From positions 1 to 64,000 of the forward strand of contig JANBPK010000935.1 in assembly GCA_027579435.1 (NCBI GenBank): 64,000 bases of DNA, given 5' to 3'. The position numbers were made by a program, and so were the translations under genes. The notes beneath the pieces are model-generated. The model was given only the letters and a program-made list of their open reading frames with translations, was not told where the DNA came from and made no database searches. Source of the stretch: Candolleomyces eurysporus (taxonomy: Eukaryota; Basidiomycota; Agaricomycetes; Agaricales; Psathyrellaceae). Positions 11,874 through 22,362 of this stretch are shown piece after piece. Positions within the stretch are counted from its first letter, which is position 1, and each line of letters starts with the position of its first letter.

Positions 11874-13942
11874 TTATTTCTCCTTCTCCGCCCTGTCTTT
11901 ATCATACCACACCCTCCTCACCCACCTCCTCCTTCTCGTTACACTGCCTAGCCCTCCAGCGGCGGTGTATGGTTCAGGACGCGCCCCGAGCCATGCATCG
12001 TTGGTGTACACCCAGCCATCTGCGCACAAGGGAGTCAGTCAGCATTACGTTAAGCAATAAACGGAGGGGAAGAGAGAAGGAGAAGTACGATGCCCACCTG
12101 GATCAGTTCCAACACCCGACCACGCACCCACAAGATCCTTCCTCCAATCCTCCGTCTCCACGAACAGCCAGCCAGGCGCCAGTGAGAAGGTTAAGTTGCT
12201 ACTGGGAAAGGGCGTCAGAAATTTCGTCGACGATGAGAGGGGCATAGTAAGGGAACGGATTGGACTAAAACTCACCTAACCTCTCCCTGCCCATCACTCA
12301 CCCCAGCATTCCCGTCCCCAGCTGCATTCCCAGAGGACGAAAGCGCTCCAACACCTACACCACTCCACCCATCTCTGCCCCTCGTCCACGCAGACCGCTC
12401 GTTAGGTCGCAGGTTAGCTTTACTCCACTGGCCTCTTGATAAGGATAAGGATTGCGGGTTCGAATTGTTGCTTCCGTTCGAAGAATTTGCAGAGGTAGTG
12501 GCATTGGTGTCGGCGAACCTCTCGTTCTCCCACAACTCCACCTCCCGCATTTCCGAGTTCCAGCATTTATCGGTGAGCCGGTCATCGTCCATGAGTCTGC
12601 GAATGACCATTTTGATTGGCTGGCGTTTCTTGTTTGTGCCATCGACACCTCCCAATTCAGTCTCCTCGTTATCAAGCCCTTTCTTTAAAGTAGCCTTGGT
12701 CTTGGTGCCTAGGAGTCCGCGAACGGTGTTGTTGAGTTCGATTGCGTGTTTCCGGAGAGCGATACCAATGACGTGGCTGTAAGGACCGGCGACAACGAGG
12801 AGCCTGCCAACCCATGGGTGGGTGAACAGAAAGGGTAGTAGTCCACCGACCAGAAAGACTTGGCGGATAGGAAAGTGCGGCATGTGGATGATGAAGGCAA
12901 GTAGGGGAAAGCTAAGTGTTAGGATGACGAGGATGTGGAGGGTATAGGGGGAGGCTGGGTTATTTGAGGTATTGGGAGGAGCTCCAGTGTTTGTGGTGGC
13001 TTTCGATGACGAAGAGGAGCCAGACTTCGCATATGTAGAAGATGGATCTTTGAAATGGGCTGGGGAGAGGACGAAGTGGTGGACATGGGGCTCAGCGACG
13101 GTGAATAGGTCAGATCTAGAAAACAGTCAGCGAGTGCAAGAGAGAAGAGGGAAATCGACGCACACTGCACCCATCAAGTTCTGGATAGCCTGAATATTTG
13201 CCTGCCACGGTGCTGAACCCTCCGCTACAGCCGACAGCGGCTGCGAAGCCCCTGCAGACGTTGCCCCCCCTGCCTGCTCTTTCCCTGCGTACGGATATGT
13301 GGCCAATATCGCGCCAATCACTACGGCATGGGGAATCAACAACACCATCCTTGGAAAGTAACACAACCACGCGTAGACCGCCATCCAAGTCACCGTTCTC
13401 TTCCATCCGCGTTTCCACAACACAATTTCCTCAATGCGGTCTTGCAGCCAGAACACAGGTCCCACTTTCGAGACAAAGCGACGGAAATTGTTGGACATGA
13501 TTGGGAGGGAGAGGGGGTCTTTGTTCGAGAGTAGTGTTGCAGGTTTGTTCGCGACCCCGGGGCCATTCGAGGAAGGGAATGTCGCCTGCCGGGGACTGAA
13601 CGACGAATTCGTAGGCGAAGTGGGTAGTGAGCCACTATCCTCCCCACCTGAGTTGCCTATCCCTCCAGGAATCGCAGAAGATAGTAATAGCTGCGGTATG
13701 AACGACAGCGTCGGTGACGTCAATGCACTTGCTGAGAGCGACATTTGCCTTGCGCGACTCGTGGTTGTGGGTGACGCCGGTGGTGATGGGTGCGGCAGAC
13801 TTGTATATATTCTAGGTGCTGGCCGTATATCTGAGGATGTACTTTGAGAAGGAGAGGACGACCTGGACTTCAGCGACGCAGGTGGCGACGGCCGGAGTCG
13901 TGTGACCCCGGCTGGAATATCAACGTAGTCCAGCGTGGTCAT
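11874..13942 (-). CDS. Pex23/Pex30-family peroxin with dysferlin domain
   Basis: Exons in coding order 13942-13164, 13115-12276, 12201-12098 and 12019-11874 join to about 622 aa. An N-terminal Ser/Pro-rich region of about 145 residues precedes the integral peroxisomal membrane peroxin region. That region starts SNNFRRFVSKVGPVFWLQD and continues into a long hydrophobic segment near residues 180-212; a second hydrophobic region lies near 316-360. The C-terminal part shows the dysferlin signature: WENERF near residue 450, GWLFVETEDW near 553 and DGWVYTNDAW near 575, split over the last small exons. Members of this family sit in the ER and peroxisome membrane and control peroxisome number and ER-peroxisome contacts. 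The hydrophilic stretch between WENERF and GWLF is rich in Asn, Ser and Gly. Which of the Pex23/24/28-32 group it matches best cannot be settled here. Confidence 0.88.
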
Positions 13943-14157
13943 CCTGGGATACTTTAGATCAACTTTGAGTAAAATACTGGTTTACCCTTGCCTTTAGCGG
14001 TTGGTTTTATGAGCGCGGTATTCCGCAGGGCATTAGGGGGGGTGGGGGTACCAGGAGGAGATGATGGTCAAGAACCAAAGCGTGTGCAGCGCCCATCATA
14101 AATCACAAGGGTCAATACGGAATTCATCTAATCTCGAAGGCCCCTGCTTCATTGTAA

Positions 14158-14228
14158 TCGGATATGGTGTAACGGCTAACATTGCCGCCTCTCACGCGGC
14201 AGCTCGGGGTTCGATTCCCCGTATCCGA
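14158..14228 (+). tRNA. tRNA-Glu, anticodon CTC
   Basis: The 71-base sequence folds as a tRNA. The seven-base acceptor strands TCGGATA and TATCCGA pair fully. The anticodon stem GCCGC/GCGGC encloses loop CTCTCAC, giving anticodon CTC (codon GAG). The T arm GGGG TTCGATT CCCC contains the RNA polymerase III B box GGTTCGATTCC. No intron. A run of T six bases long follows two bases downstream as terminator. An identical gene lies at 55869-55939. Confidence 0.96.
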
Positions 14229-14394
14229 ACTTTTTTGTCCTTTCGATTATGTGCAAAGCCCCACGATTTCTGGCTCCGTGCCACCATGGCCGTACAGTCC
14301 TTCCACATCTTTACTTTACCAATGTTACTTCCAACCCCAATGAAGCAGCCCTTATCCAACGAGATGACGAATACTTGAGAGGAATCATTTCATA

Positions 14395-14858
14395 CTCTCG
14401 GCTATGCGGCGGGTTCCCCTCGAGATTCTCTGAGAAACCTTGAAGGATACAATCGCATCTTTTTTTCCTAGGCGAAGATAGCAGGAAACAAGTTACTAAT
14501 CTGTGCCTGGTCAGCCGAGAGTTGGCGTAATGCAGCACTTTCGTGCCACCAACTTTGGAGTAGGGTCACGGCCTGGCTGGATCGCACGGGAGTGTTCCCC
14601 AAAACCTGCAAGGTTGTAGCGAAGGAACCTTGCGATAACGGCGTCGTCCAGCCTCGCAGCCAACTGGTGGACCCAGAGTTCCTTCGCTTGCTGTCGAATG
14701 GGTCGCCGAGAATGCTTTCGGAAGATTCAGTATTTGCGCCTTGCCAATTCAGTCATTTGCGAGGATTTTTTGTGGATCTTTGGCGCCCACCCCGCCTCAG
14801 TCACCTTGTGTTGGATGAATACAATTGCCAGAACCTTTTAGACAGTCTTTCATCTTGA
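14395..14858 (+). pseudogene. F-box gene remnant with nonsense and frameshift mutations
   Basis: Starting about 165 bases after the tRNA-Glu, the sequence reads AMRRVPLEIL, then a TGA stop where functional relatives have the F-box motif PEEILGEIF. Further on, TNLCLVSR is followed by a two-base frame change into SWRNAALSCHQLWSRVTAWL, which parallels LCLVCKSWRNAAILCRRLW in the intact gene at 15331. The second frame then stays open to a stop at 14858 with leucine-rich sequence such as LSHLVLDEY. The start codon and coiled coil are not found. It is a decayed paralogue of the neighbouring F-box gene. The 14859-15330 stretch may contain a further scrap but nothing convincing. Confidence 0.75.
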
Positions 14859-15330
14859 AAATCCCTCGATCCAGAGGGTGATTTGTAACTTGTTTGGAGA
14901 CTTGAGTAACAAACAATGTCTCCCGGGCGAGAAGCAAACTATTTCTTCCAAACTTTCGAGCTTAGGAGTTCATCTGCCAAGTTTCACAGGTGAGAATCCT
15001 CCACCTCTCCGATTTCTCCTCTTCAAGGAAAACGTTACTGTGACTTTGCCGGCATGGTGGGAAGGAGATGAACACTGCATCGGTTGGTTGTGGTGTGCTA
15101 CGTTTATTATCCTCTTCTTGAGCACCACGATATTTTAAGATAGGAGGCATGGCTTTTCAAATTTATTTCATTCACTAGGCGTANTTTTTCTAATTTTCTA
15201 ATCTCTCCCTTTGTCCTTGCTACTTGCATCTCTCGCAACGAACCATCTTACCGTGAGAACATTTGCACTGCGTCCATTTGAGACGTCTTTCCTTATGTCT
15301 CTCTTCTAATCACATATACCAGCTATACAA

Positions 15331-16857
15331 ATGACCAACGAACTCGGCGCCAGTTATCTCTCTACTAACGCACCTCCGAGCGACGCAGAAGCTGCCTCTA
15401 TTCAAATGGAAATCAATGACCTGCTGGCCAGGGTCTCACAGATGGAAGAGCAAATCCGATGGCGTCGCAGTGTCCTCTCTGCTGTGCGAAGACTTCCAGA
15501 GGAGATCTTGGGGGAAATATTCGTTTTTCTGCTTCCAGAGGTTCTCGATTCTCGAAGCCGGACGGATCTCATCACGCTGTGCCTCGTGTGCAAGAGCTGG
15601 AGGAATGCCGCTATCCTATGTCGTCGATTGTGGAAGGGGCTGAGCGTCTGTAAATCGCAATTGTCATTTGACGGAGTTATGAAATGGCTGGGGCGATCGG
15701 CGGCCCTGCCAAAGGCTTTGGAGGTATTGCATGAAGAGGGTGACGATGGGATACAGTTGGCGAATACTGCGCTCAGCAGGTTGCTCATTGAAGGATTACT
15801 CCTCGAACACCTCACTCTCGAGTGGCCTGATACAGACGTCTTTTTGGATGCGTTGGAGGTCTCTGAAGTCACAAAAACATCACAGCCATTACGCCACCTC
15901 AAGTCCCTTACGCTTGACCTTACGAGCCTGTGGGACTCCCAGAGAATCAATCTCGAACCCATATTCCTCAATCTACCCTCAACTATCATTCGATTCCAGA
16001 TACATCTACCATGGTATGATGCGGACATCTTCGAACATCTGGACCCATTCCTCGATCTACCAGAGTCGTTCGCTCGAAATTTGCGTGCTCTTACCATCAC
16101 CACCGACTGGAACGTTCGCCATACCTTTGAACTCCTCAAGTATTGCAGCAATCTCGAAACCTTGACTTTGGTTTCAGGTCATCCACCTTATCCTCTCGAC
16201 GACGGTATTGGATCTATCCCCCTCTGGCTCCCAAGGCTTCAAACGCTCAAAGTGGAAAATGCACCCTTCGACCTTGTTGCCAACCTCACAGCTCTCACAA
16301 CGCCCTCCCTGCTCAACATGGGCATTCAATTTGCGTTCTACGATGACATCAACTCCGATGCTCACGACGCAATCGAATATCTGCATTCCTTTCTCACCCT
16401 AAAATCCAACTGTGCGCAGACGCTGCAATCACTGAAGCTTGGCCGCCTGGCGGGTGTTCCCACCGATAAACTCGTTGAGATCTTTCAAGACTTGCCCTCT
16501 TTGAGGTGTCTTGCCCTTTGCGGCCTCAATACTGCAGAACACAGTGATCTCTTTCATGTTCTCTTCCATCGACGAAAGAATTCCGATGGAGAGGCATGCA
16601 AACCGATTCTCCCTCGCCTAGAAGTTTTGGAATTAATCGAACTCGATCATGACTACGACCTATACTGGCTGCCTCGCTTCATCAACTTGGGAGAACTGCA
16701 AAGGTTGCAGGATGTCAACAGTCAATCGCATGCTGATCATCCCTTTCAGCGGTTGACGGTGAGCCGAAGGAAGCCCACGATTTCCAAGAACTTGGAGGCT
16801 TATGTACGGCTCCGCCAACATGTGCGTGCGTCTGTCGAAGTTTTCGATTTAGATTAG
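15331..16857 (+). CDS. F-box protein with N-terminal coiled coil, single exon
   Basis: An intact 508-residue frame from ATG to TAG. Residues about 20-48 form a likely coiled coil (MEINDLLARVSQMEEQIRWR). The F-box follows at about 48-105: VRRLPEEILGEIFVF, LCLVCKSWRNAA and LWKGLSV. The rest contains irregular leucine-rich segments (LRHLKSLTLDL, LPRLQTLKVENAP, LPRLEVLELIEL) expected to form the substrate-binding part of an SCF ubiquitin ligase adaptor. The layout matches the F-box gene at 56031, and decayed relatives lie on both sides (14395-14858 and 17339-17510), so this locus looks like a small recent F-box cluster. Substrate unknown. Confidence 0.85.
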   Translation: MTNELGASYLSTNAPPSDAEAASIQMEINDLLARVSQMEEQIRWRRSVLSAVRRLPEEILGEIFVFLLPEVLDSRSRTDLITLCLVCKSWRNAAILCRRLWKGLSVCKSQLSFDGVMKWLGRSAALPKALEVLHEEGDDGIQLANTALSRLLIEGLLLEHLTLEWPDTDVFLDALEVSEVTKTSQPLRHLKSLTLDLTSLWDSQRINLEPIFLNLPSTIIRFQIHLPWYDADIFEHLDPFLDLPESFARNLRALTITTDWNVRHTFELLKYCSNLETLTLVSGHPPYPLDDGIGSIPLWLPRLQTLKVENAPFDLVANLTALTTPSLLNMGIQFAFYDDINSDAHDAIEYLHSFLTLKSNCAQTLQSLKLGRLAGVPTDKLVEIFQDLPSLRCLALCGLNTAEHSDLFHVLFHRRKNSDGEACKPILPRLEVLELIELDHDYDLYWLPRFINLGELQRLQDVNSQSHADHPFQRLTVSRRKPTISKNLEAYVRLRQHVRASVEVFDLD

Positions 16858-17338
16858 TAGTTCCCAATATGTACCAAAACTTGGAGGTCCTATTTATAGT
16901 ATTGAAATCCTGAATTCGAGATCCTGAGAAAGACATGATGGGAAATACCGATCCGATGGCAGACGAGTGCACAGACTCTTGTTCTTTCTGGTAGAGCAAT
17001 AGCTTTGTGCACCGCCGGTATTGTGTAGGGATTTACTCCGCCTACTAATAGGTTGTGTCGGTCGCCCCGCAAGAGTCCTGTATATCCGTATCCAGTCGGA
17101 GAAGATGCCGAACACCCGGATGTCCTCGGAACCTCAGGCTCGTGTGGGGCTCCTCAGGTTTGCCAGCCGGTATTTTTGTCCTACAGTATCCTACGAATGC
17201 GCAGACTCTGCCCAGCCCCAGCCTGATGCCAGCAATTCAAGTTCGGGATTTCTATGAACGTAGCTTCCCTCCTTTCATTCACCAGCGCTCAAGTCACTTT
17301 TCTATGCAGCCTACTATCTTGAACCTAGAACGTTAAAA

Positions 17339-17510
17339 ATGTCCAACAAAGCGCTCACTCAACAGCTCTCCACCAACGTCCCCTAGCTCCTGGAGAAAGA
17401 ATTTCGTCAAGCCGAGGTTGATGACCTGGTGAATCAGGTTTCGCAACTGCAAATGCAAGTCCAGCAACGTCGGAGCGTCCTGTCGTTCCTCAGGTCATAT
17501 AGAATCGGTG
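17339..17510 (+). pseudogene. Truncated 5' end of an F-box gene
   Basis: From an ATG at 17339 the frame reads MSNKALTQQLSTNVP, then TAG, then a coiled-coil stretch QAEVDDLVNQVSQLQMQVQQ and RRSVLSFLRS. This lines up with the first 48 residues of the intact gene at 15331 (STNAP, EINDLLARVSQMEEQ, RRSVLSAVRR). The similarity stops exactly where the F-box should begin. It is a truncated copy with an extra in-frame stop and is not expected to encode a product. Confidence 0.75.
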
Positions 17511-17607
17511 CGACCGTTTAGATCTTTCGATGTGGATAATACATGTATACAAATGTGATGTACTCTCTATTGGGAGCATGTAGCTTACATGTATGGAATC
17601 CCGAGTT

Positions 17608-19853
17608 TCAATTACATCCTACTTCAATTGATGAGCTGTCTTGAGTTTGCAGAGACGCTGGCTTTGTCAGTGCCACGCTTATGTTCTTCTCATTCAGACC
17701 CTTGTTCATTTTCATCATTGAAAGGGGGGCCCGGTCTGCTTCCTCCTCCTTGGACTTGTTCAAGGTTTGAATGGCCCGGTCAAAAATTCCGAGGGCAAAA
17801 TCGTAATGAGAGTCGACATTCGACCTCATTCCATCCAAAATCTCCTCCCGCTCTTCATCTGTCAAATGTCTCCACAGCCTGACGCGTTCCTTCTCGGCAG
17901 CTATCCGCCGAATGAAGGTATAGAATTGCACGTAGAGCCCGATTGTCGTATCACTCCAGAACGGCTGTATTTCTTCGTCTGGTGTCGGGTCTGGACGTAG
18001 GAGGTAGACGGACTTGAGGAGTTGATGCGCCTGGGGAGTTTTGGCATCCATCCAGTCAACGATGAATGACGGAGGGTTGAACTCTCCTGGGCCATTATAC
18101 GAGTGAACGATGAATCCAAATACGTATAAAAAGGCCTCTAAATCATCAAGGTGGTCATGAAGGAGAAGAAGGCCACCTCCACGGTTCAGGATGTTGTTGA
18201 GAATAGCGATCGACATTGTCCTTGGGCTACCCTGAATCCAATCATCGATTAGGACTTTTGCATAGACAATACGGAATTGAAGGGACGTACCGCCATTGAT
18301 CTCTCTGGTGTTAGACGACTGATCCTCGCCGAGATATCGAGATCGATGAGAAGCCCTCTATAGCCGGGCTTTGCGTGAGGGCCCCCCAACAGAATGTTGT
18401 GGTACGAGACATCACGGTGTAGGAGGTCGACCGCATATAAATTGGCATGACCTATTTAAAGTATGAAAGCGTGACTTTATGGACAAATTCAAAGTCTGTA
18501 ACGAATGAGTGACTCACCAGCAATAGCGTCCCGAAGGGCGCATAGAAGCTCCATCTCCGATCCGAAATGCAAGATGTCTTCTCCGCCGCACTCTTCAACG
18601 ATCCTCGCATACCGACGACTTCTTGAAGTATCCGGAGGTTGCCAACAGTCTTCGGGTGCAGCGCGAAAATCTTTCGTCTCACAGCGATTCCCTTCGCATG
18701 CCACCATTTGCACGACACCTTCGAGCCCCAAAGCCCTTTCGAGAAGCTCATGCTCCGGATCAGGTCGCCAGCTTGGAATCCAAGCGTCCTTAATGAAAAG
18801 GTCACGTTCGTTTTCAGGGTCCCAAACGATCCAACAGACTGTGCCTCGCCCGCACAGCGTGAAACGTGTTAAGCATGGCTTGATGTCAACCATGCTGTAT
18901 GTTTTCCGCACGTTCGTCGTATCATCGATGACCGTCACAGACCCTCCTGTCTTCCTCCCGTCTTCAATGATCCACTGTACGCTAGTGTCTAATCCAAGCA
19001 CCACTTCTTCAGCAGAACTGAGGCCGAGAACGATTCGAATGAAAGTGTCTGGATTGCTGTGATAGTCGACGTACGACACGAATTGCGCCCCAGCGCGATC
19101 GAAGTGGTAAAAGTGAAAGTAGTGCTCGGTGATAAGGAGCGATCGAACGAATATTCGATTAGGTTGCTGAATNAAAAATTTGACTGTTGAGAAGAGTCAA
19201 TGCCCAAGCATCGAATATGAAGGCGAATAAGACACGTACCGAGCATATACCGCCTGCTGACCGAGCTGGCTCAAGCCGTCATGCGCATCTTCACTTCGCA
19301 CAACATCAAAGCAAGCAGTGACGTTGCTGAATCCAATGCTAGTACTGGAGCCATTCTTAGTGAGTCGTGGAAGCTCAAACGAGGGTCCTCTGGCTCTGAT
19401 AGCAAGAGATGGAGATGAATAGTGATCCATTTCAAATTCCTCGAGGTGGAGTAATCGCACGTCGTGAGTTTGCTTGATTTGCCGCGTCCTATCTGCTCCG
19501 TTACCGAGGCTTTTCATAATATCATCGATGATCTCGAGAACAGGGTTGTACAGGTCTGACTTGTCAGCAATCTCCTCGGTTCTGGGGATGTTCAACCATC
19601 GCCCGGTCTTTGAGTCGTACAGGTCGCAGCTCGTCAAGAAGGCGTCGACGCGTTCGTCGGACACTANTTCATGGTACAAAGAGTTGGTGAACTGCTCTTC
19701 AGCTAAAGATACATTCCCTTTGAGNTGAGCGTCGAGCATCGCCAGCTGTTGGTGGATCATTTCATCCTTTGGCGATAGTTCTGGGCAATCGAGAGGAGGT
19801 GTGACCTCACGATCACCGTTGGCCTTGACTTCGGGAGAACTTGACACAGACAT
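17608..19853 (-). CDS. FunK1-type protein kinase (copy 3), four exons
   Basis: Exons in coding order 19853-19240, 19183-18518, 18451-18291 and 18231-17608 give about 687 aa. Intron positions and phases are those of copies 1 and 2. Exon 2 begins QIF.IQQPNRIFVRS; exon 3 holds HRDVSYHN (near residue 437) and LLIDLDIS; exon 4 opens with GSPRTMSIAIL. A single N at 19173 inside a run of A/T shifts the frame at the start of exon 2; removing it restores the conserved QIFIQQPNR and makes the total length a multiple of three, so it is probably an artefact. Two other N positions in exon 1 (about 19667 and 19725) behave as ordinary unknown bases. The catalytic residues are intact. Substrate unknown. Confidence 0.87.
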
Positions 19854-20327
19854 GGGGACGTTTGTGATGGTAGTTGTAGAGAGTCAAGAGGGTGTCTTCC
19901 AGAGATGATCGGACTTACGGCTGTTATAAGCTCGACGTNTGAGGACAATGGCCGGTCGTGATGATGACAAAAAAGGGGCAAAGTGGGCATTGAGATCTTA
20001 ATTGGAAGGCGACAATGGTCCGCATGACAGTCGCGTCACGGCGTTTGGACCAGGCTGCTCTCGACCTTGTTCCCGAGGCTCAAGCCACACAAAGAGCTTC
20101 CCACCTTTTGTTTGACGCCATGTCTTTGTCAAAACTTTCGAAGTAACGGCTGGTGAAATGTTCCTTTTCTCTGCTTCCATTTGGTAGCACAAATATCAGT
20201 CCGACTTATCAAGACGAAAGTAGACAAAAGTTCGGCGTCATATATNGGCGATCTCTGGGCGTTCTACATGAACACACATCTGCAGCGGTAATCGCATGAC
20301 AATACGAGCTGAACGAGCCCGTATTAC

Positions 20328-20826
20328 TCAGGTGGTAGCAGGGGGGTTGAGCTCAAAGCTTCCGCTGAACTCGCGAACCCAATCGAAAATATCAGGGCGA
20401 ATTTCGAAAACTCGCAGGGCATAATCAGGTCTACCAGCTTGTCAGTTCATTTCAGCCGAATAATAGAACTCAAGGCTCACCCTGGAGTGATATTGGCGTC
20501 TAAGACCGTCGAAAGTTGACCAGCCCTGGCATCGGGAATATGCCAGGCCTGAACAACACTGAAAGCATTGTCTGCCGGTCCAAGGGAGATCCAGAGGGTC
20601 GTGGTTTCATTGTCAGTTGGCTCAACCGTCCAAACAACGTCGGTAGCCTCCCCAACAGTTGGGTTCGTGAGGTGCACGGCTTGGGCGCAGGTGACGAGGG
20701 CGGCAGAGACGATGGCGAACCTGTCGTCCAAAGGGATCGTAATGCGATTACGGAAAAACGAAAACAAAATGAGATGAGAACCAAGGCTTCGGCGTGGCTT
20801 CGGAGGACGTACCAGTTGAACTTCAT
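20328..20826 (-). CDS. Small secreted Kre9/Knh1-like protein
   Basis: Three exons in coding order 20826-20813, 20720-20481 and 20430-20328 join to 118 aa. Exon 1 is only 14 bases (MKFN plus part of W). Joined to exon 2 it gives a signal peptide, MKFNWFAIVSAALVTCAQA, with an Ala-x-Ala-type cleavage context near residue 19. The mature part matches the Ser/Thr-rich GPI-anchored membrane family, i.e. the N-terminal domain of yeast Kre9/Knh1: HLTNPTVGEATDVVWTV, LWISLGPADNA, and a YALRVFE strand. No hydrophobic tail is present, so it is probably secreted rather than GPI-anchored. Relatives are linked to beta-1,6-glucan and cell wall assembly, but this short form has no proven activity. Confidence 0.8.
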
Positions 20827-21226
20827 TGTGTTCCAACGACTTTTCTACACCATACTTCTCCTGCCTTTAAACCTTTGTCCTCGCGGCGATTCNAGCCCGC
20901 CATCGCTTGTTCTGGTGAGGTATTTGCCACTTTCGATCATGGTTGCAACGCAACAATCAACTCCTCAAGAAGACTCGGGTTTGGCGCGCATCTCACAGAC
21001 TCACACCCCTGTCCGAGTATGTTCATGAGTACTTGGTCTGCNATCAGGTATTCGCCAACNGAATCGTCCTGAGTCAGCGTGNACTACGCGTCAATACCTT
21101 GCCCTTCACCCTTGAAGAGGTGTNGGCGAATCAGCCAGGAAGGANTAACTTGAGCGTGTAGATCGCCAAAATCATNATTGCACCANCNAGAANGTCTACN
21201 GNATNTGGGTCTTTGAATNAGCGGAG

Positions 21227-22362
21227 TTATTGACGATCGTAGACTNNATTGACTAATACTNACTGGAACANACNTNCGGTAGTTATAATTCGCCCTGACC
21301 ACCCGTCTGCAACCTCGACTTTCGATCGATTGTCCGATAAACGGCTCTNTGAAGAGGTTTCAGAAACGAATCGTCGCAGAAGCAAGAAGCCANTCCCTNA
21401 GTTATNNACGGATGAGCAGCACGTCAAGGAGNATGGGCTTGAGCTGTCCAGTGAGCCCACCTCGGTCAGTAGTCGGATACCTCATTATTTCGTTCGGCGG
21501 CGTGCAATGACCGACGTGTGATGTACCTAATCAAAACTCCAGCGCGCAGACGGAGAACACTATGATGACCACTGTAGATGGAAGTTTGGAGGTATCAATC
21601 AATCGTGATATAACTTGTGGAGGGTCCACACGTACCAAGCTGGAGTCCAAGCCTTTCTTGAAACAGGGAAGAATAAAGACCACGTTGAGTACACTCACGG
21701 TGCCGGGTGGCGGCCGTTCATAGCTAGATCTGCCGTCGCTGCTAGTCTTCCTCCGGCCCCGTGAATAACGAGAGACACAAGGTCCTGTGAATGCAAACAG
21801 TAGNTGTTAAGATCGGTAATCAACAAAGCAGTAGCCTGGGGTGCTTATGCATGCCAAGAAGAGGATGGTATCTGAGAAGAAAGTCGGTGTTCAGTGCCTA
21901 AATTCGAGTTCTATCCAAATAAACATACAAGTTTGGGCGTCAATCTGCTATAAACCGACTTTATGCGTCGAATAATTTCACCAAAAGTCATGAATATCGC
22001 GGCGAGTGATGTGGGTGCAATGATCGTGCAGCAAATCCTGGGCTGTGTAGTCGATTGAACCAGACACTTCGGGAACGAAGGTGACACAACTCACTGGATT
22101 TGAAACGGAACCGTATTCTACGGCTCAGAATGAGACTAACGGCGACTAACCCACCCCAGGATGTCCACAAAACGCGCAGCCGGTGGAAGCAGACCCCACA
22201 ACCTTCACTGAACGGCTTGGCCGGTGTGAAGGGCTGGATAAAGCTCGTTCTCAAAACATGACGACAGGGAGTGAGAAATGGATACACACCTGTCGATAGG
22301 CCAAGAAGTGCTATCNTCGTGATAGCTACAGAATTATTATGAGAAGCGCTGCTGCACGACAT
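21227..22362 (-). pseudogene. RTA1-like membrane protein, degenerate
   Basis: Read on the reverse strand from 22362, successive pieces match the RTA1-like (lipid-translocating exporter, seven-helix) family in order. They are NNSVAIT.IALLGLST, ALHTGQAVQ, WGLLPPAARFVDILGWVSR, IICCTIIAPTSLAAIFMTFG-like with EIIRRIKSVYSRLTPKL, then LVSLVIHGAGGRLAATADLA, VVIIVFSVCALEF and VEVADGWSGRII. Plausible introns separate most pieces. In-frame stops interrupt it after GQAVQ, after GWVSRR and after ALEF, and many N characters lie in the last part. The order and motif content are seen directly; the family assignment is from known RTA1 proteins. It is most likely a pseudogene, though poor base quality could add false stops. 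Confidence 0.6.

Noticed and set aside
15402..16151. Reverse frame of 249 codons opposite the F-box gene
   Set aside because: The forward frame encodes a clear F-box protein; the reverse one is rich in Arg/Ser with no domain.
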